Origin: Candidatus Bipolaricaulota bacterium
GTDB taxonomy: Bacteria > Bipolaricaulota > Bipolaricaulia > UBA7950 > UBA9294
Assembly: GCA_030606565.1 (NCBI GenBank)
Contig: JAUWGE010000003.1
Location: 1-64,000 of the forward strand
Length of the DNA: 64,000 nt
Direction: 5' to 3'
The notes under the pieces are model-generated. The model was not told where the DNA came from and made no database searches. It saw nothing but the letters and a program-made list of their open reading frames with translations. Positions 1 through 7,988 of this stretch are shown here, one piece after another. Within the stretch, counting starts at the first letter, position 1, and each line of letters opens with the position of its first letter. The position numbers were made by a program, and so were the translations under genes.

Positions 1-57
1 ATCCCCTAGTTCGGCAAGAAAGACTAAAGTAAATGCAGAAAGAGCGATTTTAAGCAT
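1..57 (-). CDS. GDT1/TMEM165 (UPF0016) family transporter, N-terminal fragment
   Basis: Too short for the ORF track. The minus strand reads an ATG at 57 followed by 18 more codons to the window edge, giving a hydrophobic start ending in the motif FLAELGD. UPF0016/GDT1 cation (Mn/Ca) exporters characteristically begin with a first helix carrying E-x-G-D, so the match is good though short. A purine-rich AGGGGGGATC lies upstream as ribosome-binding site. It is divergent from the gene at 184. Only 19 residues are visible, so the family call rests on one motif. Confidence 0.6.
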   Translation of the reverse strand, partial: MLKIALSAFTLVFLAELGD

Positions 58-183
58 CCCTGATCCCCCCTTAGCAAGCGGCATTGTATCGCAAAACTGG
101 CAAAAAGGGCAATTGAAAGTGATCGAGGAGGGCTTGTCCCCTTGCAGCTATAAATTGTACACTTCTCCTGGAAGGAGGATTAA

Positions 184-699
184 ATGTCGCGCAAGACCTA
201 TTACCAGTACTACACAAACGTGACCTACCTCACCTGTAAAGAGTGCCTCTCCTGGCACGGTAAGATCTCCAAAGACCCGGAGAGTTTCCCTAAACGGCAG
301 AACGGCTGTGAGCGTAAAATCCTCGCGTTCAGTCACAAGGAGCTCGACTACCATCGAGAAAAACAGCGGCAGATGCGAGCCCTCGCCAAGGCCGAGCTAA
401 GGCGTCGGGAGTTGGTCACCAAAGCTAAGGAAGCCCTGGGCGTGGATACTGAGAAGGCAGTCGACCTCCTCTCACAGGCGGCGCAGATTGACCTATACAT
501 CCCTGAGGTGGAGCGTTTGGCCAAAGAGAAGGAAGCGTTCTTCAAGGAGGATGCGACTCTGCGGGAGAGGTTGAGGAAGCTGTTTGCTCGCGCCTATTCG
601 GACAAATTCGGTTGGCCCCGCTACGAGCGCCTCCCCGAGCTAATGCGGATCGCGCGCGAGCAGGCCGGAATTAAGAGAATCAACGAACTGTTCGCATGA
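184..699 (+). CDS. hypothetical charged helical protein with N-terminal Cys pair
   Basis: I do not recognise this 171-residue protein. It starts at an ATG 7-8 bases after GGAAGGAGG. The N-terminal ~45 residues carry a CxxC motif (CKEC) followed by WHGK and one further Cys, suggestive of a small metal site. The rest is Lys/Glu/Arg-rich and probably helical, with a coiled-coil-like stretch at about residues 60-140. No signal peptide or membrane segment is visible, so it is probably cytoplasmic. Its stop codon overlaps the start of the ComEA-like gene (ATGA), so the two are co-transcribed and translationally coupled. Confidence 0.75.
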   Translation: MSRKTYYQYYTNVTYLTCKECLSWHGKISKDPESFPKRQNGCERKILAFSHKELDYHREKQRQMRALAKAELRRRELVTKAKEALGVDTEKAVDLLSQAAQIDLYIPEVERLAKEKEAFFKEDATLRERLRKLFARAYSDKFGWPRYERLPELMRIAREQAGIKRINELFA

Positions 700-1082
700 A
701 CCCGCGTCTTTCTCCGGCACAAGAGCGGGGGTTGATCGTGCTTGTCGCAATTGGTCTTGTGGCAAGCGGTCTTGCCCTCTTCCTCCCTACCATCAGGTCC
801 CGTCCGCTTACACTCCTTGAACCGATTGACATCACCGGTGTCCGTGTCCTTCTCCCCACCTTCCTCGATGCCGAAGAAGAGGATGATATGGTAAACCTGA
901 ACACCGCTTCGGCAGAGGAGCTCACCTCCCTTCCTGGAATCGGGGAGGTCCTGGCGGCACGGATCGTCGCCTACAGAGAGGAGCACGGTCCCTTCCAAAC
1001 ACTCGATGATTTAATGCAGGTGAGCGGAATTGGAAGTAAGGTGGTCGAAGAGATACGCGATCGTGCCACACTAAAAGATTGA
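696..1082 (+). CDS. comEA: ComEA-like helix-hairpin-helix DNA-binding membrane protein
   Basis: The 128-residue protein has an N-terminal transmembrane segment (about residues 12-32) and, after a short linker, a C-terminal double helix-hairpin-helix module: VNLNTASAEEL, LPGIGEVLAARI and a second VSGIGSKVVEEI. This is the ComEA/ComE1 signature. ComEA binds incoming double-stranded DNA at the membrane during natural transformation, although stand-alone homologues may only be general DNA-binding proteins. The soluble SLBB domain of some ComEA proteins is absent. Translation overlaps the upstream gene by four bases. No other competence genes lie in the window. Confidence 0.85.
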   Translation: MNPRLSPAQERGLIVLVAIGLVASGLALFLPTIRSRPLTLLEPIDITGVRVLLPTFLDAEEEDDMVNLNTASAEELTSLPGIGEVLAARIVAYREEHGPFQTLDDLMQVSGIGSKVVEEIRDRATLKD

Positions 1083-1120
1083 TGCAAGTCTCTTTTAAGC
1101 TCCTGTGAGATGAGACCGAT

Positions 1121-1151
1121 TTGCCTTTCTGGTAGACAAGGATGCTACAAT
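1121..1151 (+). promoter_or_regulatory. extended -10 promoter for the small membrane protein gene
   Basis: TTGCCT (1121-1126), 19 bases, then TACAAT (1146-1151) preceded by TG-N. The same TTGCCT-N19-TGN-TAYAAT arrangement precedes the paralogous gene at 2403, which supports both. Confidence 0.6.
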
Positions 1152-1182
1152 GGCAGATTCAAGTTAAGGGAGGTGAGTGAAG

Positions 1183-1416
1183 ATGCGGTGGATTAGCGGA
1201 CTCATCGCGGGTGGAGGCATCGGTGCGTTCTTCTTTTTCAGCTGGGTAATCCAGATGTTGTGGAACAACATCGTGGTGGGGCACTTAGGGCTATTCAAAG
1301 CCCTAAACTACTGGCAAGCAGCCGGACTGTGGTTCTTAATCATCCTGCTGTCAGCCTGGACCGGCATCGGTGCCAACAAGCGATTACTGTCGCGCAAGTG
1401 GCGCTCTAACGACTGA
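1183..1416 (+). CDS. small two-TM membrane protein (paralogue of 2403..2867)
   Basis: The track starts at GTG 1177, but the ATG at 1183 has a well spaced GGGAGGTG, giving 77 residues. Two hydrophobic helices are separated by a motif rich in Trp (LWNN...YWQAAGLWFLI). This W/L-N...G-L...YWQA-G-L pattern is seen in small membrane proteins of unknown function in several phyla. It closely matches the first 75 residues of the protein at 2403, but lacks that protein's charged repeats. It is followed by a strong hairpin shared with the convergent chagasin-like gene. Function unknown. Confidence 0.75.
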   Translation: MRWISGLIAGGGIGAFFFFSWVIQMLWNNIVVGHLGLFKALNYWQAAGLWFLIILLSAWTGIGANKRLLSRKWRSND

Positions 1417-1438
1417 GACGCTCTAACGTTCGTAACCA

Positions 1439-1465
1439 GTGGGAAGGCGCTATGCGCCTTCCCAC
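1439..1465. terminator. bidirectional hairpin between convergent genes
   Basis: A perfect 12-bp stem (GTGGGAAGGCGC / GCGCCTTCCCAC) with a 3-base loop lies between the convergent genes ending at 1416 and 1468. It has no clear T-run, so termination is inferred from position and stem strength. Confidence 0.7.
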
Positions 1466-1467
1466 CC

Positions 1468-2289
1468 TTAACGCACTAAAACGGTGATAGTAAAGGTCCT
1501 CTCTGGAGGTGCCGCCTCCCAAGGGCGGCGGTAGGCCAGGGTTAATTCACCCTGTCCGGCAGCGATCGCTTCGTAGCGGAAATAGAAGGTTCCTCCAGCA
1601 CCGATGAGCGTGGAAGAGGGGCGATAGCCAGGTCCGTCGATCCTCTGCAGGATGCCGCCGTGCGGTTCCGCCTCGACCTCCCATTCGTAACCGGTGGTCG
1701 CATTCCCGGAAAGGGCGATCATCAGTCTTTCCCCTTCGTTAAGAGTAATCTGTCCGCCATCGTCTTTATCATCGGCCAATCGGTAGACGGTTAATCCGGC
1801 TCCACAGACCAGGGCCTTCGAGGAAACACGTCCCATTTGGCTTTTCATCCCTGGCGTAACCACCTGAATGCAGGTGCGAAACTCGCCGATGCTAGTGTCT
1901 GCAACAACGCTATAGGTCCCCTCTGGGACCGGTTCTCCAAACTGGTCAACAAAGCCCCAACAGCCTGTCCACTCCTTAAAGGCCACGGGAAAAATCGTCC
2001 CGCCGTCCACTTCCCCGGATGTAAAGACAGTATTTCCCTCACAATCCAGAACGCGCATACCGGTGACAAACAAAGGTTCGCATAAGCAGGGGCACGGCTC
2101 CTCTCGCTCGATTTCAAGGGCAAGGGCACTGCCCTGCTCAAAGACGAATATCCCGATCATCGCGCGGACCGGCTCACCCGAGGAGGCATAACTTGACGCA
2201 CTGCCACTGGCCTGCGCGAAGCCCGCACCGCAAAGAAGGTTTACTACAAATCCAACAAAGACCACACCGACCGATACCGTCATTCGCAT
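1468..2289 (-). CDS. secreted protein with C-terminal chagasin-family (I42) inhibitor domain
   Basis: The 273-residue protein begins with a signal peptide ending near GFAQA. Residues ~35-170 form a Cys-containing beta-rich region (CPCLC motif) describing a cell-surface-like domain I do not recognise. Residues ~185-273 resemble chagasin, a tight-binding inhibitor of papain-like cysteine proteases: NATTGYEW corresponds to the NPTTGY loop, followed by a G-x-G-G-x-F loop and the RPW loop. All three inhibitory loops are recognisable, although the Pro of NPTTGY is Ala. It is monocistronic and convergent with the small membrane gene. Weak ribosome-binding site; the start could also be the ATG at 2283. 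Confidence 0.75.
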   Translation of the reverse strand: MRMTVSVGVVFVGFVVNLLCGAGFAQASGSASSYASSGEPVRAMIGIFVFEQGSALALEIEREEPCPCLCEPLFVTGMRVLDCEGNTVFTSGEVDGGTIFPVAFKEWTGCWGFVDQFGEPVPEGTYSVVADTSIGEFRTCIQVVTPGMKSQMGRVSSKALVCGAGLTVYRLADDKDDGGQITLNEGERLMIALSGNATTGYEWEVEAEPHGGILQRIDGPGYRPSSTLIGAGGTFYFRYEAIAAGQGELTLAYRRPWEAAPPERTFTITVLVR

Positions 2290-2339
2290 TCATCATCACC
2301 CCGGGGTACCTACACTCCTGAAAGACCCCGGTTTCATGA

Positions 2340-2370
2340 TTGCCTCCTTAGGAGGGAGAGGTGTTATAAT
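2340..2370 (+). promoter_or_regulatory. extended -10 promoter for the amphipathic-repeat membrane protein
   Basis: TTGCCT (2340-2345), 19-base spacer, TG-T-TATAAT with the -10 at 2365-2370. It is the same layout as the promoter at 1121. Confidence 0.65.
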
Positions 2371-2402
2371 AGGCTCATTCAACGTTCGGAGGTGTTTTAA
2401 AA

Positions 2403-2867
2403 ATGAGGTTGTTTACCAAACTCATCACCGGTGGAGGCATCGCTGCGTTCTTCTTTTTCAGTTGGGTGATCATGCGCCTGTGGAACCACATCTTAACGTG
2501 GCATTTAGGACTGCTTCCACCGCTTAGCTACCTACAGGCGGCCGGGCTGTGGTTCCTTATTATTCTACTCTTTGCGTGGGTGGGTATTGGAGCAAACCGC
2601 GGCATTTCGCTTTGGTGGCGAAAGAAGCGTGATTGGGATGAGATCGGCGAGAAGATCGAGTCCAAGATCAAGCACGGCCTCTCCCGTTGGGCCAAAGAGA
2701 AGGACGATGAAGACTGGGACGAGCTGGGCGAGAAGATTGAAGCCAAAGTCAAGCGCGGCATCACCAAGTGGGTTGGCGGAGATCCGGACATGGACTGGGA
2801 CGACCTCGGTGAGAGAATAGAAGAGAAGATCAAGCACAAGATCCGCGACTGGGCAAAGGAGGACTGA
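2403..2867 (+). CDS. membrane protein with three amphipathic C-terminal repeats
   Basis: This 154-residue protein has the two-helix N-terminal domain shared with 1183..1416 (residues 1-72), then three tandem units of ~25-30 residues, each beginning DWD(E/D)(I/L)GE(K/R)IE and ending with a W-x-K/G pattern. Each unit should form an amphipathic helix with alternating Asp/Glu and Lys faces, suited to lying on a membrane or binding partner proteins. Start ATG lies 7 bases after CGGAGGTG. No catalytic residues are visible. Function unknown; envelope stress protection or scaffolding would be guesses. Confidence 0.8.
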   Translation: MRLFTKLITGGGIAAFFFFSWVIMRLWNHILTWHLGLLPPLSYLQAAGLWFLIILLFAWVGIGANRGISLWWRKKRDWDEIGEKIESKIKHGLSRWAKEKDDEDWDELGEKIEAKVKRGITKWVGGDPDMDWDDLGERIEEKIKHKIRDWAKED

Positions 2868-2946
2868 CCAGCCGAAGCGATCATCTTGCCTCATCGACGA
2901 AAGCTAAAATGTAATCTTGTCGCCGTCACAAAAGGAGGTGCCAGAG

Positions 2947-3360
2947 GTGGATGCTGAAACGATCGTCGGGATCATCCCCGACCTGAAGCACAAGAAGGGA
3001 TTTCTGAAATACGAAGCGTGCAACGTGATCGTCACCAACAATCGACTCATCGTTGCCCGCATGACAAAACAGATGCAAAAGGCCTTAGCCGACACGTCGC
3101 CTGAGAAGAAGTATCGTGGCATGGCGATCGAAGACATCCTTTCTGAGACAGAGGGTAACTTTGCCGTCAATGCATCGGAGATCAAACGCCTCCGCGTGGA
3201 AAGGGGTGCTGGCGGCGACATCGAAGTGTCCGGCGGGCCGGATCGGCTGATCGTCAAGACGACATCCGGCAAGCACCTGTTCACCTTCGGTACAAAGAGC
3301 ATCTCGGCCAAGGAGGCAAAGGCACTCTTGAAAGAGGCGTTTGGAGAGGTCGTGAAGTAG
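2947..3360 (+). CDS. PH-like-domain cytoplasmic protein of unknown function
   Basis: The track opens at TTG 2917, but AGGAGG at 2933-2938 points to GTG 2947 with 8-base spacing, giving 137 residues. The pattern of short strands, including VIVTNNRLIVARM and a central loop-strand section followed by a final helix (AKEAKALLKEAF), resembles bacterial PH-like domains that begin with a TNxRLI strand. No signal peptide or membrane helix is seen. It lies 80 bases after the amphipathic repeat gene and may share its transcript. Confidence 0.65.
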   Translation: MDAETIVGIIPDLKHKKGFLKYEACNVIVTNNRLIVARMTKQMQKALADTSPEKKYRGMAIEDILSETEGNFAVNASEIKRLRVERGAGGDIEVSGGPDRLIVKTTSGKHLFTFGTKSISAKEAKALLKEAFGEVVK

Positions 3361-3554
3361 GCCAAAGGCGGTACGCCTGGCTTACCAACACAAGAGCCGG
3401 GAGTTTAACGGTTTTTGTAATCCTCATGGCGTTTATCGGGATGAATAAGAGCACAAGTGCAAATTCTCTTGCCGCTCTTGTCTGCGGACTATCTAAGGGA
3501 GTGTATGGTGATGACACCTTGCGCTACGTAGTAGGGGGTTAGCAATGATTCGGT

Positions 3555-3582
3555 TTGCCGATTTTTTACGGGCGTGTATACT
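3555..3582 (+). promoter_or_regulatory. promoter for the 80-residue hypothetical gene
   Basis: TTGCCG (3555-3560), 16-base spacer, TATACT (3577-3582), 18 bases before the start codon at 3601. The rest of 3361-3600 holds an imperfect GCC/GGC hairpin just after the preceding stop and nothing else I can support. Confidence 0.45.
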
Positions 3583-3600
3583 TGGCTTCGGAGGTAGACG

Positions 3601-3843
3601 ATGAAGATCAAATACGGCCCACAGGAAGTAAAAGCTGACCCAGTTGAGATCGTAAAAGCTGACGAGCCGTGGTGCGAGTATGTACTGGCAGATGGGACCA
3701 AGATACGCATCAAGCATGTACTTGGGGCGATTTTCCGCGCTTGTGATGTCTACAACGATAGCGGGGAGCCACTATACATCACACGATCTCAAAATGTGGT
3801 GATTGCCTCCGAAATACCGGATGATCTCAAGCGGGAGGGCTGA
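3601..3843 (+). CDS. small hypothetical beta-rich protein
   Basis: An 80-residue protein with an ATG 7 bases after CGGAGGTAG. It contains a central DGTKIRIKHVL segment and an acidic N-terminal half, compatible with a small beta-barrel. I do not recognise the family. It ends 100 bases before the antitoxin start, in the same orientation as the toxin-antitoxin pair, but appears to have its own promoter. Confidence 0.6.
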   Translation: MKIKYGPQEVKADPVEIVKADEPWCEYVLADGTKIRIKHVLGAIFRACDVYNDSGEPLYITRSQNVVIASEIPDDLKREG

Positions 3844-3942
3844 CAAATGGCCGTTTGCTTCCGAACCCCTGCCAGGGCATCAACGCTTTCTGTGGTGCAA
3901 GGTTTCAGTGTCCTTCAATGGGTCTTTCAGGAGGCGACTGAG

Positions 3943-4149
3943 ATGACGTCTGATGATACAAGAACAAGCTTCACCAAGCAGGAACAGCCGATATATTCGG
4001 CTGTTGAGTTAATGAAGCTGCCGCTCAAGGAACGATTGAAAATTCTTGCGTGTACAGCAGCCGAAGCCGAAGTGCTTTACACAAACGACAAGAGGCTAAC
4101 GGATTTTGAAGCGTTCGGTGAAGATGACCTCTACGACACGACCCCGTAG
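3943..4149 (+). CDS. antitoxin partner of PemK/MazF-type toxin
   Basis: The track ORF opens at 3847, but the ATG at 3943 follows AGGAGG by 8 bases and gives a 68-residue acidic protein. It has a helix LPLKERLKILACTAAEAEVLY and an Asp/Glu-rich C-terminus (FGEDDLYD). Size, acidity and a 26-base overlap with a downstream MazF-like gene identify it as the antitoxin, which would bind the toxin and autoregulate the operon. The N-terminal DNA-binding fold is not recognisable, so the antitoxin family is not assigned. Confidence 0.7.
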   Translation: MTSDDTRTSFTKQEQPIYSAVELMKLPLKERLKILACTAAEAEVLYTNDKRLTDFEAFGEDDLYDTTP

Positions 4150-4486
4150 AGGAGAGATCTGGATAGTTAGTTTCGACCCGACTCTGGGGGCAGAGATAAC
4201 GAAAGAACGACCCGCAGTAGTGGTTGATGTTCCAGAAGTAGGGAAGCTCCCTTTGCATATCGTTGTCCCCATCACGGAATGGAATGCCGGATATGCCACG
4301 CTCCCCTGGCATACGAAGCTAGAGCCATCTTCATTAAATGGCTTGAGTAAAGATTCGAGTGCAGATTCATTTCAAGTCAAATCCGTCTCCGTAACGCGCT
4401 TTAAGAGTAAGGTCGGCGAGGTGTCGCCAGAAGAACTGGAGAACATCACTGCTGGAATCGCTCTTTGTGTGGGTTATGATGGTTAG
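4124..4486 (+). CDS. PemK/MazF-type mRNA interferase toxin
   Basis: The start ATG at 4124 gives 120 residues beginning MTSTTRPRRGEIW. The family signatures are present: RRGEIW followed by a strand with FDPTLGAEI, KERPAVVV, and a later SFQVKSVSVTRF matching the D/S-Q-h-K-x-v-x-x-R region of MazF. MazF/PemK toxins cleave mRNA at short sequences. The reading frame overlaps the antitoxin end by 26 bases. It lies directly upstream of a restriction enzyme gene, so the pair may stabilise that locus. Confidence 0.85.
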   Translation: MTSTTRPRRGEIWIVSFDPTLGAEITKERPAVVVDVPEVGKLPLHIVVPITEWNAGYATLPWHTKLEPSSLNGLSKDSSADSFQVKSVSVTRFKSKVGEVSPEELENITAGIALCVGYDG

Positions 4487-4631
4487 TAGGCTTCAAAACT
4501 TGTTGGAACTAGATCCATAAGCAGCTCCTTCTCCCTGCGATGCGAATACCTGGGCGCAAATTCATCAAGATAAGATTGTAAGTATTCCGCACTACAAGCC
4601 GATAAATATAATCCTCATCACACTGGGGGGC

Positions 4632-4661
4632 TTGGCAATTCTCACTACCAAGGGGTATAAA
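4632..4661 (+). promoter_or_regulatory. promoter giving a near-leaderless restriction-modification mRNA
   Basis: TTGGCA (4632-4637), 18 bases, TATAAA (4656-4661). A start site 6-8 bases downstream would fall at the GTG/ATG start (4667/4670), and no Shine-Dalgarno is present there. Confidence 0.45.
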
Positions 4662-4669
4662 CTCAAGTG

Positions 4670-7600
4670 ATGAAGGATAAAGCAATATTCCGAAGCTACC
4701 TGAAAACTCTGCATAAGATCATGATGCAGGGCGATGCGCGAGAAGAGAGTTTCTATTCTGCTCTTGAAGCCCTGATCGACGCATATGCAAACGCAAGCGA
4801 TAAGAGGGATATCCACGTAACCACGCTTCCAAAGAAGACCGAAGCGGGATACCCGGATTTCCGGATTTGGGATGGCAAGCAACACAGCGTCGGCTACATC
4901 GAAGCCAAGCACCCCAACGAAAGGAACTTACAGCTCGTTTCGGAGACCGAGCAGCTTAAACGTTATCGACATACCTTTCCCAATCTGATCCTCACTAACT
5001 TCTTCGAGTTTCGCCTCTACCGAGACGGCGATCTCGTTGATACCGTGCAGATCGCACGTCCGCTGATCTCGACAAGGCTTGAAAAGGTGCCACCCCTGGA
5101 GAAGGTAGATGAATTCATAGGGCTTCTAGAGAAGTTCTTCGCATTCTTGCTTCCCAAGAGCTATTCTGCTGAGTCGCTTGCTACCGAACTCGCCAAGCGA
5201 ACCCGATTTCTACGCGACGAAGTAATAAGTCAACAGCTTGCAGAGGAAAAGGAGCTTGGCACCGGTGACCTTCTTGGCTTCTACGAGGCTTTTCAGACCT
5301 ATCTGATCGGTGGTCTGACCCACGAGGATTTTGCAGACCTTTACTCTCAGACCATCACCTACGGCCTGTTCGCCGCCCGCGTGCGTGTAGGTGACGGGTT
5401 CAACAGGCGTGCCGCGTTCGACGCCATCCCTCATACGATCGGGATTCTGCGGGATCTGTTCCGGTTCATCTCCTTGGGGGATCTTCCCAAGCCTCTGGAA
5501 TGTAATGTTGATGACATTGCCGAGGTACTAGCCGTGGCCGATGTACAAGGGATTCTGCACCGCTACTTCCACTCGGGGGGTGAAGTAGAGAAGCTTACTA
5601 CACCCCCCAAGGGCAAGGGTGCCGACCCGATCGTTCATTTCTATGAGACCTTCTTAAAACACTACGACCCCGAGGAGCGCGAGCGCCGCGGGGTGTACTA
5701 CACCCCTGAGCCTGTGGTCTCCTATATCGTACGTTTGCTTCATGCGATCCTGAAAGAGAAGTTCGGAAAACCGGACGGTCTCGCCTCAGAAGGCGTGACG
5801 CTTCTCGACCCGGCCGCCGGAACTATGACCTTTGTCGCCAAGGCCGCGCAAGTCGCGGTGGACGAATTCGTGGGAAAATACGGAGAAGGCAGCCGCGAAA
5901 GCTTCATTCGCGATCATATCTTAGAGAACTTCTACGCCTTTGAGCTGATGATGGCCCCGTACGCAGTGGGGCACCTCAAGATGGCCTTCTTCCTTGAGGA
6001 GCTTGGCTACAGGTTGAAGCCAGAGGAACGTGTCAAGTTCTACCTCACAAACACCCTGGAGACGGAGGAATTGGCCGAAGCCAAGCTTCCCGGGCTTTCC
6101 TCACTGGCTGAGGAGTCTCACAAGGCGGGCAAGGTCAAGAAGGACACGCCGATCCTCGTCATCCTCGGCAATCCACCCTACTCGGTCAGTTCGACCAACA
6201 AATCTGGGTTCATCGAACGCGAAATGGAAGCCTACAAAGAAGCGGTCCGAGACGAACGAAATCTCATGCCCCTTTCCGACGACTACGTCAAGTTCATCCG
6301 CTTTGCCGAGTGGAAGATCGCTCAGGCCGGCGAGGGCGTTGTCGGCATGATCACCAATCACTCCTATCTGGATAGTCCCACCTTCCGTGGCATGCGTCAG
6401 CACCTGATGAACACGTTTGATGAGATCTACGTGCTCGATCTTCACGGGAATTCCTTGAAGAAGGAACGCTGTCCCGATGGTTCTAAGGACGAAAACGTAT
6501 TTGACATTCGACAAGGCGTGGCCATTGCGTTCTTCATCAAACGTAGCGTCGGGACTCGTCCCCGACGTTCGGCTCCCCGTGTCTTCCACGCCGAACGCTT
6601 CGGCTTGCGAGCTGCAAAGTACGAGTGGCTCGAAGGGCATGATTGGACCTTAACCAATTGGGAAGAGATCCATCCACACTCGGAGTTCTATCTCTTTGTT
6701 CCTCGAGATGAGGCGGTCCTCGAACACTACGACAAGTTCGTTAAGGTAACAGACATCTTCCCGGTCAACAGCACAGGGATCAAAACGCATCGCGACCATT
6801 TTGTAATTGATTTCGACCGAAACACGCTCAAACGCCGAATCCAAACGTTTTTAGACCCCAGTCTTCCTGATGATATCGTGCGAACGAGCTTCAAGCTGAG
6901 AGATAACCGCGACTGGAAGATGGCTGACAAACGAAAGTCAATCCAGAACGACAAGGCATGGGGTAGCAAAATAGTGCCTTGTTTCTATCGCCCCTTCGAT
7001 ATTCGTTGGCTTTTCTATCATTACGATGCCGTTGACTTTGGTCGCGAGAATGTCATGCGCCACGTACTACATGAGAATATTGCCTTAGTCACTTGCCGCC
7101 AGCAAAAGGGAGTCGGATTTAGACACGCCTTTGTTACGGACTTCGTCGGAGATGGAAACGCAATTTCTCTTCACACCCGAGAGTACAATTGCTATTTCCC
7201 TCTTTACCTCTACATCACCCCAGAAGACACGACCGGTGAGCTCTCTCCTGCCTCTGAACTTCTTCAAAAAACAAACCTCGCTCGGGAACTCACTGCGATA
7301 ATTAATAGGGAGTTAACCTCTGAGGGCAGGATCACCTCAGAAAAGGCCAGTGATATTGATCCAAAAGAAATTTTTTACTTCATCTACGCCGTGCTGTACT
7401 CCACCCTCTACCGTGAAAAATACGCCGAGTTCCTCCGCATCGACTTCCCCCGCATCCCGTTCACAAAGGATTACGGGCTCTTCCAGAAGCTTGCTGCGCT
7501 CGGTGAGAGGTTGGTTGATCTCCACCTCCTCCGCTCTTCTGAGCTCGATCCGCCGATCGCCCGCTTCCAGGGTGAAGGCGACAGCAGGGTCCAAACCGGG

Positions 7601-7879
7601 AAGAAAGGGCTCCGATACGAACCGAAAAGCCAGTGGGTGTACATCAACGAAGCGCAGTACTTCGAGGGCGTTCCGCCTGGGGTGTGGGAATACTACATCG
7701 GTGGCTATCAGGTCTGCCATAAGTGGTTAAAGGACCGAAAAGACAGATGCCTGACGCTTGATGAGATCAAGACCTACTGCCGTATCGTCACTGCGCTAGC
7801 TAAGACGATTAAGATCCAAGCCGAAATCGACACGCTCTATCCTGAAGTGGAAGAGACGCTGCTGCCGATCAACCTGTAG
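4670..7879 (+). CDS. single-chain restriction-modification enzyme: PD-(D/E)XK nuclease, N6-adenine methyltransferase, specificity domain
   Basis: The ~1069-residue protein combines three modules. Near residues 65-85 a PD-(D/E)XK nuclease core is visible (PDFRIW ... GYIEAK). Around residue 380 comes methyltransferase motif I (DPAAGTMTF), and about residue 500 motif IV (ILGNPPYS), typical of N6-adenine methylases. The C-terminal part (FYRPFDIRW ... MRH, then VCHKWLKDR near the end) matches the specificity region of type ISP/LlaBIII-like enzymes. The ISP helicase domain is missing, so it acts more like a type IIG/IIL enzyme. Residues ~625-633 are encoded by a palindromic repeat also found at 11174. 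It would methylate and cut one DNA sequence, serving defence. Confidence 0.88.
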   Translation: MKDKAIFRSYLKTLHKIMMQGDAREESFYSALEALIDAYANASDKRDIHVTTLPKKTEAGYPDFRIWDGKQHSVGYIEAKHPNERNLQLVSETEQLKRYRHTFPNLILTNFFEFRLYRDGDLVDTVQIARPLISTRLEKVPPLEKVDEFIGLLEKFFAFLLPKSYSAESLATELAKRTRFLRDEVISQQLAEEKELGTGDLLGFYEAFQTYLIGGLTHEDFADLYSQTITYGLFAARVRVGDGFNRRAAFDAIPHTIGILRDLFRFISLGDLPKPLECNVDDIAEVLAVADVQGILHRYFHSGGEVEKLTTPPKGKGADPIVHFYETFLKHYDPEERERRGVYYTPEPVVSYIVRLLHAILKEKFGKPDGLASEGVTLLDPAAGTMTFVAKAAQVAVDEFVGKYGEGSRESFIRDHILENFYAFELMMAPYAVGHLKMAFFLEELGYRLKPEERVKFYLTNTLETEELAEAKLPGLSSLAEESHKAGKVKKDTPILVILGNPPYSVSSTNKSGFIEREMEAYKEAVRDERNLMPLSDDYVKFIRFAEWKIAQAGEGVVGMITNHSYLDSPTFRGMRQHLMNTFDEIYVLDLHGNSLKKERCPDGSKDENVFDIRQGVAIAFFIKRSVGTRPRRSAPRVFHAERFGLRAAKYEWLEGHDWTLTNWEEIHPHSEFYLFVPRDEAVLEHYDKFVKVTDIFPVNSTGIKTHRDHFVIDFDRNTLKRRIQTFLDPSLPDDIVRTSFKLRDNRDWKMADKRKSIQNDKAWGSKIVPCFYRPFDIRWLFYHYDAVDFGRENVMRHVLHENIALVTCRQQKGVGFRHAFVTDFVGDGNAISLHTREYNCYFPLYLYITPEDTTGELSPASELLQKTNLARELTAIINRELTSEGRITSEKASDIDPKEIFYFIYAVLYSTLYREKYAEFLRIDFPRIPFTKDYGLFQKLAALGERLVDLHLLRSSELDPPIARFQGEGDSRVQTGKKGLRYEPKSQWVYINEAQYFEGVPPGVWEYYIGGYQVCHKWLKDRKDRCLTLDEIKTYCRIVTALAKTIKIQAEIDTLYPEVEETLLPINL
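6543..6569 (-). repeat. CGCTAC-type palindrome inside the restriction enzyme gene
   Basis: GTAGCG then CGTCGGG / CCCGACG arms (6547-6553, 6561-6567). It is nearly identical to the intergenic copy at 11174-11200 and is translated in frame as roughly SVGTRPRRS. Confidence 0.7.
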
Positions 7880-7988
7880 AACGTCATGACTGGCAAATCC
7901 GAGACATCGCTCGCAACGAGCGACGCTATGGGTGTAGCGTTGGGCTTCATGCCCAACGAACCCGGAAGGCTGCATTTGAAAACTCACG
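7880..7988. repeat. two CGCTAC-type palindromes after the restriction gene
   Basis: The first (7905-7929) has arms TCGCTCG/CGAGCGA then CGCTA. The second (7934-7959, opposite orientation) has arms CGTTGGGC/GCCCAACG with GTAGCG at its outer end. Different stem sequences with matched arms mean the pairing, not the sequence, is kept. They may also end transcription of the upstream gene. Confidence 0.65.
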
